Assembly: GCF_026627255.1 (NCBI RefSeq)
Contig: NZ_JAPNLM010000013.1
Location: 124,001-188,000, forward strand
DNA: 64,000 nt
Direction of reading: 5' to 3'
DNA from: Streptomyces antarcticus
Lineage (GTDB): Bacteria > Actinomycetota > Actinomycetes > Streptomycetales > Streptomycetaceae
The first letter of the stretch is position 1; every line of letters begins with the position of its first letter. Position numbers and translations under genes: made by a program. The notes beneath the pieces were generated by a model that saw only the letters and a program-made list of their open reading frames with translations, did not search any database and had not been told where the DNA came from. Shown here in pieces: positions 21,472 through 30,380 of this stretch.

Positions 21472-21489
21472 TCGTGAAGTTCTTCACAA
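21472..21489. promoter_or_regulatory. Rex-type redox operator upstream of ndh
   Basis: TCGTGAAGTTCTTCACAA matches the Rex consensus TTGTGAAnnnnTTCACAA with one mismatch. Rex releases DNA when NADH/NAD+ rises. NADH dehydrogenase is a logical and known kind of Rex target in Streptomyces. The site lies about 320 bases before the ATG, so a promoter with a long leader or a second promoter is implied. Confidence 0.8.
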
Positions 21490-21807
21490 GGAAAAGGGGT
21501 CTGTTGGTCGAACGGAGGGGCCCTTGGGGGCGCTCCGGGGGCCTTCGGGCCTCTTTCCGCGTCCGTTCGTACGAACCGGGGGCGCGACGTGTTCCGTGTC
21601 GGAGCAATGGACGAAGCCTGGTGGTCCAGTCCGTTTGAGGGCCTGCGGGCCAGTTCAGGACGGGTGAACAACGATTCCTGTGGCACGCTGGTTCCCGTCG
21701 CGGGACATGACCTCGGTCACGTGGGCGGCGGAGTGTAGCAGAGGGTCCCGGACACCTTGTGAAGGGGCTCACGAGCGTCACCCCTGGGGGTGCTGGATAC
21801 TCGTTCC

Positions 21808-23190
21808 ATGAGCACCACGGAGCGTCCCAGGATCCTCGTTGTAGGAGGTGGGTACGTAGGCCTGTACGCAGCCAAGCGCATCATGAAGAAGATGCGCTAC
21901 GGCGAGGCGACCGTCACGGTCGTCGACCCGCGCTCGTACATGACCTACCAGCCCTTCCTCCCCGAAGTGGCCGCAGGCAGCATCTCGCCTCGGCACGTCG
22001 TCGTCCCGCTGCGACGCGTGCTGCCCAAGGCAGAGGTCCTCACCGGCCGGGTCACGACCATCGACCAGGACCGCAAGGTCGCCGTCGTCACGCCGCTGGT
22101 CGGCGAGGCGTACGAGCTGCCCTTCGACTACCTGGTGATCGCGCTCGGAGCCGTTTCCCGCACCTTCCCGATCCCCGGCCTCGCCGAACAGGGCATCGGT
22201 ATGAAGGGCGTCGAAGAGGGCATCGGCCTGCGCAACCACGTCCTCGAGCAGCTGGACAAGGCCGAGTCCACGACGGACGAGGACGTCCGCCGCAAGGCCC
22301 TCACCTTCGTCTTCGTCGGCGGCGGCTTCGCCGGTGCGGAGACCATCGGCGAGGTCGAGGACATGGCCCGCGACGCCGCGAAGTACTACTCCAGCATCAA
22401 GCGCGAGGACATGCGCTTCATCCTGGTCGACGCGGCCGACAAGATCCTTCCCGAGGTCGGGCCCAAGCTCGGCACCTGGGGCAAGGAGCACCTCGAGTCC
22501 CGCGGCATCGAGATCTACCTCAACACCTCCATGGACTCCTGCGTGGACGGCCACGTGGTGCTGAAGAACGGCCTCGAGGTCGACTCCAACACCATCGTGT
22601 GGACCGCGGGCGTCAAGCCGAACCCGGTGCTGGCCCGCTACGGCCTGCCGCTGGGCCCGCGCGGCCACGTCGACGCCGAACCGACCCTCCAGGTCAAGGG
22701 CACCGACTACATCTGGACCGCCGGCGACAACGCCCAGGTGCCGGACCTCGCCGCCCGCAAGGCCGGCGTGGAGAACGCCTGGTGCCCGCCGAACGCCCAG
22801 CACGCGCTGCGCCAGGCCAAGGTCCTCGGCGACAACGTCATCTCGGGCATGCGCGGTTTCCCGCAGTCCGAGTACTCGCACGCCAACAAGGGTGCGGTGG
22901 CGGGCCTCGGCCTCCACAAGGGCGTCGCGATGATCGTCATGGGCAAGATGAAGATCAAGCTCAAGGGCCGGCTCGCCTGGTACATGCACCGTGGCTACCA
23001 CGGCATGGCCATGCCGACCTGGAACCGCAAGATCCGCGTCTTCGCCGACTGGACCCTCGGCATGTTCCTCAAGCGCGAGGTCGTCTCCCTCGGTGCGCTG
23101 GAGACCCCCCGCGAGGAGTTCTACGAGGCCGCCAAGCCGGCTCCGGCCGCCGCCGTCACGGCTCCGGCCCAGAAGGCCAAGGCGTCCTGA
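21808..23190 (+). CDS. ndh: Type II NADH dehydrogenase (NAD(P)/FAD-dependent)
   Basis: This 460-residue membrane-associated flavoprotein passes electrons from NADH to menaquinone without pumping protons. The FAD-binding Rossmann motif is at residues ~10-30 (ILVVGGGYVGLYAAKRI). The NADH-binding one is at ~170 (FVFVGGGFAGAETIGEV), and the late FAD motif is WTAGDNAQVPD. A C-terminal amphipathic region (LKGRLAWYMHRGYHG) probably holds the membrane surface. ATG 21808 is used; GATACT lies six bases upstream, and an in-frame GTG at 21790 is upstream of it. Regulation by Rex is inferred from the operator at 21472. Confidence 0.92.
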   Translation: MSTTERPRILVVGGGYVGLYAAKRIMKKMRYGEATVTVVDPRSYMTYQPFLPEVAAGSISPRHVVVPLRRVLPKAEVLTGRVTTIDQDRKVAVVTPLVGEAYELPFDYLVIALGAVSRTFPIPGLAEQGIGMKGVEEGIGLRNHVLEQLDKAESTTDEDVRRKALTFVFVGGGFAGAETIGEVEDMARDAAKYYSSIKREDMRFILVDAADKILPEVGPKLGTWGKEHLESRGIEIYLNTSMDSCVDGHVVLKNGLEVDSNTIVWTAGVKPNPVLARYGLPLGPRGHVDAEPTLQVKGTDYIWTAGDNAQVPDLAARKAGVENAWCPPNAQHALRQAKVLGDNVISGMRGFPQSEYSHANKGAVAGLGLHKGVAMIVMGKMKIKLKGRLAWYMHRGYHGMAMPTWNRKIRVFADWTLGMFLKREVVSLGALETPREEFYEAAKPAPAAAVTAPAQKAKAS

Positions 23191-23240
23191 CCCGGCACTG
23201 CCGGTGAGGCCCTGAGCCCGACCCGCAGTACCCGCCCGAC

Positions 23241-23284
23241 CCGAAGGGGCCGTCCGCCATCCGTGGTGCGGACGGCCCCTTCGG
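23241..23284 (+). terminator. Strong hairpin terminator after ndh
   Basis: Perfect 17-bp arms (23241-23257 and 23268-23284, left arm CCGAAGGGGCCGTCCGC) enclose a ten-base loop. Confidence 0.88.
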
Positions 23285-23353
23285 CGCGTCCGGCGGCTTA
23301 CCCGCGGTCCGGGGTGGGTAGACCGGGAGGTCGGAGCTTTGTGGAGGTGCGCC

Positions 23354-24895
23354 ATGACCGACGCCGCGCCGCGGCTGGCCGCTGTTGCCGAGACCCTGCT
23401 GGGCACCCCCCTGCCGGTGCGCGTACGCGCGTGGGACGGCAGTGAGGCGGGCCCGCCCGGAACCCCGATCCTCGTCGTCCACAACCGTCGGGCGCTGCGC
23501 CGCATGCTCTGGAAGCCCGGCGAGATGGGGCTGGCCCGGGCCTGGGTGGCGGGGGAACTGACGGTCGAGGGCGACCTGTTCGAGCTGCTGGACCGGGTGG
23601 GCGGCCTGCTCTGGGCGCGGGTGCCCGCGACCCCGGCGCCCGCGCCCGCCACCCCGGCACTTGTGCCCACCGTGCCCACCGTGCCCGCGGCGCCGGCGCC
23701 CGTGCCCACCGTGCCCGCGACCCCCCTGCGGGTGAACGGGTCGCCGCCCGTGCTCGCGCCGCCCGCGCTCCCGCAGCCCGTGCTTCCGGCGCCCGCGCCC
23801 GTGCCCCAGGGGCCCGCCCCGCGGCGCCCCCGGCTGCCCGGCCGGCTCTCCCGGGCCGCCGACACCGCCGCGCTGCTGCGCGACCCGCGGGCGCGGGCCG
23901 CCGTACGGGAGCTGGCCGCCCTGGCACGGCCCTGGCCGGCCCCCGCGGCGCCCCCGGAGGAGGCGCGACGCCGCGGCGGACCCCGCCACACCAGGGGCGG
24001 CGACCGGCAGGCCATCAGCCACCACTACGACGTCGGGAACGACTTCTACGAACGGGTCCTCGGGCCCTCGATGGTGTATTCGTGCGCCTACTGGAGCCCC
24101 GGCGGAACCCTGGAGGAGGCCCAGCACGACAAGCTCGACCTCGTCTGCCGCAAGCTGGCCCTGGGACCCGGCGACCGGCTCCTCGACGTCGGCTGCGGCT
24201 GGGGTTCGATGGCGCTGCACGCCGCCCGCGAGTACGGCGTCCGGGTCACTGGCGTGACCCTCTCGCGCGAACAGGCGGCGTACGCCCGCAAGCGGGTCGC
24301 GGACGGGGGCCTCGCCGACCTGGTCGAGATCCGGATCCAGGACTACCGGGACGTCGCCGACGGCCCGTACGACGCCGTGTCCTCCATCGGGATGGCCGAG
24401 CACGTCGGCGCCGACCGCTACCGGGACTACGCCCGCACCCTGTACGCCCTGCTGCGCCCCGGCGGCCGGCTGCTCAACCACCAGATCGCCCGCCGGCCGG
24501 AGCCCGACGAGGAGGCGTACCGGATCAACGACTTCATCGACGCGTACGTCTTCCCCGACGGGGAGCTGTCCCCGCTCGGCACCACCGTCGGCGAGCTGGA
24601 ACGGGCCGGCTTCGAGGTCCGGGACGTGGAGGCGCTGCGCGAGCATTACGCGCTGACCCTGCGGGCCTGGGTGGCGCGGCTGGAGGCCGGCTGGGACGAG
24701 GCGGTCCGGCTGACCTCGCCGGGACGGGCCCGCGTCTGGCAGCTGTACATGGCGGCCTCGGCGCTCGCCTTCGAGCACGGCCGGCTCGGGGTCAACCAGG
24801 TGCTCGCGGTGAAGTCCGCGGCGCGCGGCGACGCCGGGGTGCCGCTGCGGCCCCGTACCTGGGGCCCGGGGCCCGAGGAGTCGCCCGGGGCCTGA
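23354..24895 (+). CDS. Cyclopropane-fatty-acyl-phospholipid synthase-like methyltransferase
   Basis: This 513-residue enzyme should transfer a methylene group from SAM to unsaturated lipid chains. The C-terminal half has the family motifs ISHHYDVGNDFYERVLG, MVYSCAYW, SAM motif LLDVGCGWGSMALHAA, VTLSREQ and SSIGMAEHVG. The N-terminal half has LVVHNRRALRRMLWKPGEMGLARAWVAGE. Between them, about residues 93-160 form a long Pro/Ala/Val-rich linker (PAPAPATPALVPTVPTVPA) not usual in the family. GGAGG at 23343-23347 sets ATG 23354. Confidence 0.92.
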   Translation: MTDAAPRLAAVAETLLGTPLPVRVRAWDGSEAGPPGTPILVVHNRRALRRMLWKPGEMGLARAWVAGELTVEGDLFELLDRVGGLLWARVPATPAPAPATPALVPTVPTVPAAPAPVPTVPATPLRVNGSPPVLAPPALPQPVLPAPAPVPQGPAPRRPRLPGRLSRAADTAALLRDPRARAAVRELAALARPWPAPAAPPEEARRRGGPRHTRGGDRQAISHHYDVGNDFYERVLGPSMVYSCAYWSPGGTLEEAQHDKLDLVCRKLALGPGDRLLDVGCGWGSMALHAAREYGVRVTGVTLSREQAAYARKRVADGGLADLVEIRIQDYRDVADGPYDAVSSIGMAEHVGADRYRDYARTLYALLRPGGRLLNHQIARRPEPDEEAYRINDFIDAYVFPDGELSPLGTTVGELERAGFEVRDVEALREHYALTLRAWVARLEAGWDEAVRLTSPGRARVWQLYMAASALAFEHGRLGVNQVLAVKSAARGDAGVPLRPRTWGPGPEESPGA

Positions 24896-24933
24896 GCGGG
24901 GGCGCGCGGCCCGCGTACGGGGCCGGGTACGGC

Positions 24934-24974
24934 GGAAGGGCCACAGGAGACCGGCGGTCTCCTGTGGCCCTTCC
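24934..24974. terminator. Bidirectional terminator between convergent genes
   Basis: Perfect 19-bp arms (24934-24952 and 24956-24974, left arm GGAAGGGCCACAGGAGACC) have a three-base loop, and T-rich sequence follows on the plus strand. It separates the methyltransferase from the opposing ABC permease. Confidence 0.9.
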
Positions 24975-25009
24975 TTGTCCCGTCCTCGCGCGTACCGGAC
25001 CGGGGCCGG

Positions 25010-27559
25010 CTACTCGGTCTTGATGGCGGTGAGCATGTTCAGCCGGGCGGCGCTGCGCGCCGGCCACATGGCGGCCAGGACGCCGACCACGCCGGCGAGC
25101 AGGAGGAAGATGCCGATCCGGTCGAACGGCACGACCAGCGCGTAGTCCGGGATCGTCTTGGAGACGGTGGTGCCGACGGCCCAGGCGAGGAAGACGCCGA
25201 TGACGATGCCGAGGACCGCGCCGAAGAGCGAGATCACGACGGCCTCCAGGCGGATCATGTTCTTGACCCGGCTGCGGTCGAGACCGATGGCGCGCAGCAT
25301 CCCGATCTCCTGGGTCCGCTCGAAGACGGACATCGCCAGCGTGTTGACCACGCCGAGCACGGAGATGATGAGGGCCATGCCGAGCAGGCCGTACATGATG
25401 TTCAGCGCCAAGTTGATCATGCCGCCCATCTCGTCCCGCATGTCCTGCCGGGTGGCCACGGTCATCGCCGGGTTCTTGCCGAGGGCGTCGACCACGGTCT
25501 GCTGGGCGGCCTTGGAGGAGCCGCCGTCGACGTTGACGTAGACCTCGCTGATGAACGGCTCGTCGGAGTGGGCGTTCAGGACCTTCTCGTCGATCACGTA
25601 CGGGGAGAGCAGGCCCTCCAGGTCCTTGTAGACCGCGCCGACCTTCAGCGAGCCCTTCTCGCCGTCTTCGTACTGGACCTGGAGCGGGGAGCCGACCGCG
25701 AGTTTCTGCGCCGTGGCCGTCTTCTCCGCGACGGCCACCTCGCCCTTGCCGAGGCTGTCGAGCGAACCGCTGAGGACCTCGATGTTCAGCAGCTGGCCGA
25801 TGGCTCCCGGGGTGACGCCCGAGGCCGACGCGAACTCGCCGCCGATCCGCAGCGCTCCGGCGATCTGCGGCGAGACCGCCTTGATGCCGGGGGTCTTGGC
25901 CAGCGTCTCGGGCACCGACTTGTCGAGGTAGCCCGAGCCGCCCGACATCGAGACCTTGTAGTCGGCCTTGAGCTTGTCCGTGCTCATCCGGTCGACGGCC
26001 TTGCCCATGGTGATGCCGAGCACCGACAGCGTGGTGACCAGGGTCAGGCCGATGGCGAGGGAGGCGGCGGTGACGGCGGTGCGGCGCGGGTTGCGCACCG
26101 CGTTCTGCGCGGCCAGCTTGCCCGGGACCCCGAACAGCTTCTGCAGGAGAGGGCGGACGGAGGCGATGACCGGCTTGGAGAGCAGCGGCAGCAACACGAT
26201 CATGCCGATGAGCATGAAGAACGCGCCGGCGCCGATCACCATGCGGCCGTCGCCGCCCATGGACACGCCGAGCAGGACCACGCCGATGCCGAGGACGCTG
26301 ATCACGGAGCCGAGGATGTTGCGCAGGACCAGCGACTTGGCACTGGCCGGCAGGTGGGCGCTGCCCATGGCGGCGACCGGGGCGATCCGGCCGGTGCGCC
26401 AGGCGGGGAGCACGGCTGCCAGGGTGGTGACCAGGACGCCGATGACCAGGGCCGCGACGATGGTGCCCGGGGCGATCACCAGGTCGCCGGCCGGGAGCTT
26501 GGCGCCGAAGGAGCCCATCAGGGAGCGCATGCCGACGGCCAGGCCGATGCCGCTGACCAGGCCGATGACGGCGGACACGACGCCGACGACGAGGGCTTCG
26601 GCGAGGACCGAGCGCATGACCTGGCCGCGGTTGGCGCCGACGGCGCGCAGCAGGGCCAGCTCCTTGGTGCGCTGGGTGACCAGCATGGTGAAGGTGTTGT
26701 AGATGAGGAAGACGCCGACGAAGAGGGCGATGCCGGCGAAGGCGAGCAGCATGGTGCTCATGCCGCCGAGTTCGCGCTCGATGTCCTTGGCCTGCTCCCG
26801 GGCGAGCTCGGCGCCGGTCTGCGCCTTGGTGTGCTCGCCGTCGACCAGCGGCTTGATCTCGGTGAGCAGCCGGTCGGCGGAGGTGCCGGCCTTGGCGGAC
26901 ACCGACAGCTCCTGGAAGAAGCCGGGCTTGAGGTACAGCTCCTGGGCGACCTTGGTGTCGAAGAGCACCAGGCTGCCGCCGGCCTGGACGGCGCCGTCCT
27001 CGGTGGTGAAGACGCCGGCGAGGGAGTACTCCTTGACGGGGCCGTTGGTGGCGACGCGGACCTTGTCGCCCACCGCGTACCCGCCCGCGTCCGCGGTGGC
27101 CTTGTCGAGGGCGATCTCGTCGCCCTTGGCCGGGCCGGCGCCGGTGGTGAAGGCGTAGCGCGGGTCCTTGCCGTCCTTGACGGGGGCGTAGTTGGAGCCC
27201 TTGTTGGACCAGCCGGAGCCGATCAGCTTGCCGCCCTCGTCGCCGACGCCGGCGAAGCCCTGGACGCGGCCGGAGACGGTGTCGACGCCGCCCAGGCCGC
27301 GGACCTTGTCGAGGGTCTGCTGGCTGATGCCGGGCTCGCCCTCCGGGCGGCCCTCCTCGTCGCGGCCCTGGCCGTAGGAGGTGACGGAGACGGCGATGCC
27401 GTCGTAGCTCTTGGCGGACTGGCCGGAGAGGGACTTCTTGAGGGTGTCGGTGAAGACGAGGGTGCCGGAGACGAAGGCGACGCCGAGGGTGACGGCGAGC
27501 ACCGTCATCAGCAGCCGGGCCTTGTGCGCGAGGACGTTGCGCAGGGCGGTACGGAACAT
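25010..27559 (-). CDS. MacB/FtsX-type ABC transporter permease
   Basis: This 849-residue inner-membrane protein begins with MFRTALRNVLAHKARLLM and a membrane helix, followed by a large extracytoplasmic domain (about 45-250). The first FtsX block is about 265-390 (AFAGIALFVGVFLIYNTF). A second MacB-like periplasmic domain (about 510-700) and a second FtsX block at the end (LGMALIISVLGVVNTLAMSV, ERTQEIGMLRAIGLDRSRV) complete it. Such proteins often drive lipoprotein or peptide export or mechanotransmission. Pairs with the ATPase immediately upstream in the same operon; substrate unknown. Confidence 0.93.
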   Translation of the reverse strand: MFRTALRNVLAHKARLLMTVLAVTLGVAFVSGTLVFTDTLKKSLSGQSAKSYDGIAVSVTSYGQGRDEEGRPEGEPGISQQTLDKVRGLGGVDTVSGRVQGFAGVGDEGGKLIGSGWSNKGSNYAPVKDGKDPRYAFTTGAGPAKGDEIALDKATADAGGYAVGDKVRVATNGPVKEYSLAGVFTTEDGAVQAGGSLVLFDTKVAQELYLKPGFFQELSVSAKAGTSADRLLTEIKPLVDGEHTKAQTGAELAREQAKDIERELGGMSTMLLAFAGIALFVGVFLIYNTFTMLVTQRTKELALLRAVGANRGQVMRSVLAEALVVGVVSAVIGLVSGIGLAVGMRSLMGSFGAKLPAGDLVIAPGTIVAALVIGVLVTTLAAVLPAWRTGRIAPVAAMGSAHLPASAKSLVLRNILGSVISVLGIGVVLLGVSMGGDGRMVIGAGAFFMLIGMIVLLPLLSKPVIASVRPLLQKLFGVPGKLAAQNAVRNPRRTAVTAASLAIGLTLVTTLSVLGITMGKAVDRMSTDKLKADYKVSMSGGSGYLDKSVPETLAKTPGIKAVSPQIAGALRIGGEFASASGVTPGAIGQLLNIEVLSGSLDSLGKGEVAVAEKTATAQKLAVGSPLQVQYEDGEKGSLKVGAVYKDLEGLLSPYVIDEKVLNAHSDEPFISEVYVNVDGGSSKAAQQTVVDALGKNPAMTVATRQDMRDEMGGMINLALNIMYGLLGMALIISVLGVVNTLAMSVFERTQEIGMLRAIGLDRSRVKNMIRLEAVVISLFGAVLGIVIGVFLAWAVGTTVSKTIPDYALVVPFDRIGIFLLLAGVVGVLAAMWPARSAARLNMLTAIKTE

Positions 27560-27619
27560 GAGGGAAAGTCCAGGGGTTCGGTTGCGGTCAGCGGAGGCCG
27601 GGCGGGAGGAGCAGCCGCC

Positions 27620-28393
27620 TCAGCTGGTGCGGCCCTTGGCGTCGAACGCCTTCATGCGGTCCAGTACGCCGTCCGCGGTGGGCGCGGTCATCTGGTCGAC
27701 GATGCTTCCGTCGGCGAGGAAGACGACCCGGTCCGCGTAGGCCGCGGCGACCGGGTCGTGGGTGACCATCACGACGGTCTGGCCGAGCTCGCGCACCGAG
27801 TTGCGCAGGAAGCCCAGGACCTCGGCTCCGGAGCGGGAGTCGAGGTTGCCGGTGGGCTCGTCGCCGAAGATGATCTCGGGGCGGGAGGCCAGGGCGCGGG
27901 CCACGGCCACGCGCTGCTGCTGGCCGCCGGAGAGCTGGGTCGGGCGGTGGCCGAGGCGGTCGGAGAGGCCGACCATGGCGATCACGGTGTCCAGCCACTG
28001 CTTGTCGGGCTTGCGGCCGGCGATGTCCATGGGGAGCGTGATGTTCTCCAGGGCGGTCAGGGTCGGCAGCAGGTTGAAGGCCTGGAAGATGAAGCCGATC
28101 TTGTCCCGGCGCAGCTGCGTGAGCTGCTTGTCCTTCAGGGAGCCCAGCTCGGTGTCGCCGATGCGGACGGAGCCGGAGGAGAAGGTGTCCAGTCCGGCGA
28201 CGCAGTGCATCAGCGTGGACTTGCCGGAGCCCGAGGGGCCCATGATGGCGGTGAACTCGCCCTGGTTGAAGTTCACGGTGACGTCGTTCAGGGCGACCAC
28301 CTGGGTCTCGCCCTGGCCGTACACCTTGGAGAGGCCGGTGGCGCGGGCCGCCACGGCCTGGGTGGTGTGCGGGGCGTAGTTCATGGTGGTCAC
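27620..28393 (-). CDS. ABC transporter ATP-binding protein (LolD/MacB type)
   Basis: This 257-residue ATPase has Walker A MGPSGSGKST, the Q-loop (FIFQAFNLLPTLTALENI), signature LSGGQQQRVAVARAL, Walker B IIFGDEPTGNLD and the H-loop VMVTHD. It powers the large permease that follows 60 bases downstream. AGGAG (plus-strand 28402-28406) places the start at GTG 28393. The frame stays open to 28468, but that extension is not family-like. Confidence 0.94.
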   Translation of the reverse strand: MTTMNYAPHTTQAVAARATGLSKVYGQGETQVVALNDVTVNFNQGEFTAIMGPSGSGKSTLMHCVAGLDTFSSGSVRIGDTELGSLKDKQLTQLRRDKIGFIFQAFNLLPTLTALENITLPMDIAGRKPDKQWLDTVIAMVGLSDRLGHRPTQLSGGQQQRVAVARALASRPEIIFGDEPTGNLDSRSGAEVLGFLRNSVRELGQTVVMVTHDPVAAAYADRVVFLADGSIVDQMTAPTADGVLDRMKAFDAKGRTS

Positions 28394-28773
28394 GGGAGCG
28401 ACTCCTGGGGCTGCGGACCGGCTGCGGTCTACGGATCGGCGGGACCTTCCCATCCTCACCGGGCCCACCCCCGCTCCGGATCAGCCGTGGTGACCGTTCC
28501 CTGGCCCTCCCGAGGCTGACCACGGGGCCGCCGCCCTCCTCCTCTGGTATGACGGGAGCCCCGACGCGCGACGGATCCGCGGCGCGGTCCGCCCCGGCAC
28601 CGGGGGTGGCAGGGGGTGGCGGCAAGGGTGGCGCGCGGGGTGGCGGATGCCATCGAATTCCCGTCATTCCCACACGGGCGGAGACGGCCTTCCGGAAGGT
28701 GCCCACCGCGTGTTCTCGGTCTGACACTCCCTCAAGCGCCAATAAAATCAGACAACATCGGATAGACGCCCCG

Positions 28774-28802
28774 TTGGTGGCGATCGTCTTCCGGATAGGC
28801 TC
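28774..28802 (+). promoter_or_regulatory. Putative bldA promoter
   Basis: TTGGTG (28774-28779) and TAGGCT (28797-28802) are 17 bases apart, placing a start about 35 bases before the tRNA. The 28.4-28.84 kb gap otherwise holds only a 12-base palindrome CCTTCCGGAAGG at 28688-28699. Confidence 0.5.
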
Positions 28803-28843
28803 GGCACAGCGTTCAAGGCTTTTTCACGGGGCCGCCGCGCCTT

Positions 28844-28925
28844 GCCCGGATGGTGGAATGCAGACACGGCGAGCTTAAACCTCGCTGGCCCTCGGGCCGT
28901 GCCGGTTCGAGTCCGGCTCCGGGCA
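28844..28925 (+). tRNA. bldA: tRNA-Leu (anticodon UAA), bldA
   Basis: Acceptor GCCCGGA (28844-28850) pairs with TCCGGGC (28918-28924) plus discriminator A. The anticodon arm is GCGAG-CTTAAAC-CTCGC with anticodon TAA. There is a class II long variable arm and a T-arm (GCCGG TTCGAGT CCGGC). It decodes the rare UUA codon. In Streptomyces this is bldA, the developmental switch that permits translation of TTA-containing regulators of sporulation and antibiotic synthesis. CCA is not encoded. Elsewhere in the window I see no TTA codon in frame. Confidence 0.97.
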
Positions 28926-28936
28926 CTCCGCGCTGT

Positions 28937-28956
28937 CGCGAGGCTCCGCCTTTTTA
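28937..28956 (+). terminator. Short terminator after bldA
   Basis: AGGC-TCC-GCCT followed by a T-run (TTTTTAT) shortly downstream of the tRNA. It is one of the few T-tract terminators in the window. Confidence 0.6.
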
Positions 28957-29071
28957 TCTCCTGCGCTTCGCCCTGCCTTCTCCTAAGATCCTCCTCCAGC
29001 AGTAGGGTGCTTTCTTTGCGAGCGCATTACTCTTGAGTCAAGGCCGCGCTCGGTGGCCACGGAGGAGTGAG

Positions 29072-29932
29072 ATGAGGAGCAGTAACCCGGTCTTCTCGCG
29101 ACGGGGGTTCAGCCGCGACAACGGTGGTCACGCGGGCTTCGATGCCCAGCAGCAGCACCAGCAGGCCGGGGCCGCGACCAACCCCTACGCGACGAACCCG
29201 TACGCGACCGACCCCGCCACGGGTATGCCGCAGGCGCCGGCGCGCACCAATGTGATGACCATCGACGACGTCGTGAGCCGTACGGCCATGACGCTCGGCA
29301 CGGTCATCCTGACGGCGACGCTCGCCTGGGTCCTGCTGCCCGTCGACCCGGCCAACATCGGCACGTCCTACGGCATCGCGATCGGCGCGGCCCTGGTCGC
29401 GTTCGTCCTGGCCATGGTCCAGTCGTTCAAGCGGAAGGCTTCGCCGCCGGTCATCCTGGCCTACGCGGCCTTCGAGGGCGTCTTCCTCGGCGTGATCAGC
29501 GCGGCCGTCAGCACCTACCTGGGCGCAGGCGTCGTCATCCAGGCCGTGATGGGCACGATGTGCGTCTTCGCCGCCGTGCTCTTCGCGTACAAGATGCGCT
29601 GGATCCGCGTGAACCGGCGCTTCACCGGTTTCGTGATGGCCGCCGCCATGGGCTTCATGCTGCTCATGCTGGCGAACCTGCTGTTCTCGGTCTTCGCCGG
29701 CGGTGACGGCCTCGGCTTCCGCAGCGGCGGCCTCGGCATCCTGTTCGGCGTCATCGGCGTCATCCTGGGCGCCTGCTTCCTCGCCCTCGACTTCAAGCAG
29801 GTCGAGGACGGCGTGGCGTACGGCGCCCCGCGCGAGGAGGCGTGGCTGGCGGCCTTCGGCCTCACCATGACCCTCGTGTGGATCTACCTGGAGATGCTCC
29901 GCATCTTCTCGATCCTCTCGGGCGACGACTAG
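29072..29932 (+). CDS. Bax inhibitor-1/YccA-like membrane protein
   Basis: This 286-residue protein has a hydrophilic Gln/Asn-rich N-terminal tail (about 1-60, with two NPYAT repeats) then seven close-packed membrane helices (about 75-285). The sequence ILAYAAFEGVFLGVISA is typical of the actinobacterial Bax1-I branch. Relatives in other organisms are linked to calcium leak or stress; the role here is unknown. GGAGGAG at 29061-29067 sets the ATG at 29072. Confidence 0.88.
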   Translation: MRSSNPVFSRRGFSRDNGGHAGFDAQQQHQQAGAATNPYATNPYATDPATGMPQAPARTNVMTIDDVVSRTAMTLGTVILTATLAWVLLPVDPANIGTSYGIAIGAALVAFVLAMVQSFKRKASPPVILAYAAFEGVFLGVISAAVSTYLGAGVVIQAVMGTMCVFAAVLFAYKMRWIRVNRRFTGFVMAAAMGFMLLMLANLLFSVFAGGDGLGFRSGGLGILFGVIGVILGACFLALDFKQVEDGVAYGAPREEAWLAAFGLTMTLVWIYLEMLRIFSILSGDD

Positions 29933-29967
29933 CGGGACCGGCGGCCGTACCGGCTGTCCGCGCAGGG

Positions 29968-30006
29968 GGAAGGCCCCGCGAGCACACCGCTCGCGGGGCC
30001 TTCCCG
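29968..30006. terminator. Bidirectional hairpin terminator
   Basis: Perfect 16-bp arms (29968-29983 and 29991-30006, left arm GGGAAGGCCCCGCGAG) enclose a seven-base loop, lying between convergent genes. Confidence 0.88.
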
Positions 30007-30046
30007 CGTTCGTAGGGGACAGGGGTCGGGAACGGGGTACCAGGGC

Positions 30047-30277
30047 TCAGCCGAAGCGGCGAGCGGCCCTGCGCAGGTCGTACTCGTGGATGATCGCCTT
30101 GGCCTGGCCGTACGACAGCTCGTGCGCGCCGCGCAGCCAGCCGACCTTCTCCTCGAACCGGACGAGGGACGGGCCCTCGTCGACGGTGCGGAGCCAGTCG
30201 GAGAGTTCACGACCGGTGGTCTGGGGGATTCTGTCGATCATGTTGCGGTGGGTCTGTTCGGAGAACTCGACGGACAT
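30047..30277 (-). CDS. DUF4287 family protein
   Basis: This 76-residue soluble protein has the family pattern THRNMIDRIPQTTGRELSDWL and VGWLRGAHELSYGQAKAIIHEYDLRRA. Function is unknown, and a helical nucleic-acid-binding-like fold has been suggested for relatives. It stands alone between convergent neighbours. Confidence 0.85.
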   Translation of the reverse strand: MSVEFSEQTHRNMIDRIPQTTGRELSDWLRTVDEGPSLVRFEEKVGWLRGAHELSYGQAKAIIHEYDLRRAARRFG

Positions 30278-30380
30278 ATGGGCGCCTCCGGAGGTATCGC
30301 CGTGCTGTTCTCTTCACGACACCGTGCCGCAGAGTCCGCCCGTTGGCAATGGCGCCCGGGCGGCGCGTAAGGTCGGCCGG

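Noticed and set aside
25568..28519. A 983-codon open frame antisense to the ABC permease and ATPase
   Set aside because: The minus-strand proteins carry full ABC motifs; the antisense frame is a GC-driven shadow with Gly/Asp/Ala-rich low-complexity sequence and no family features.
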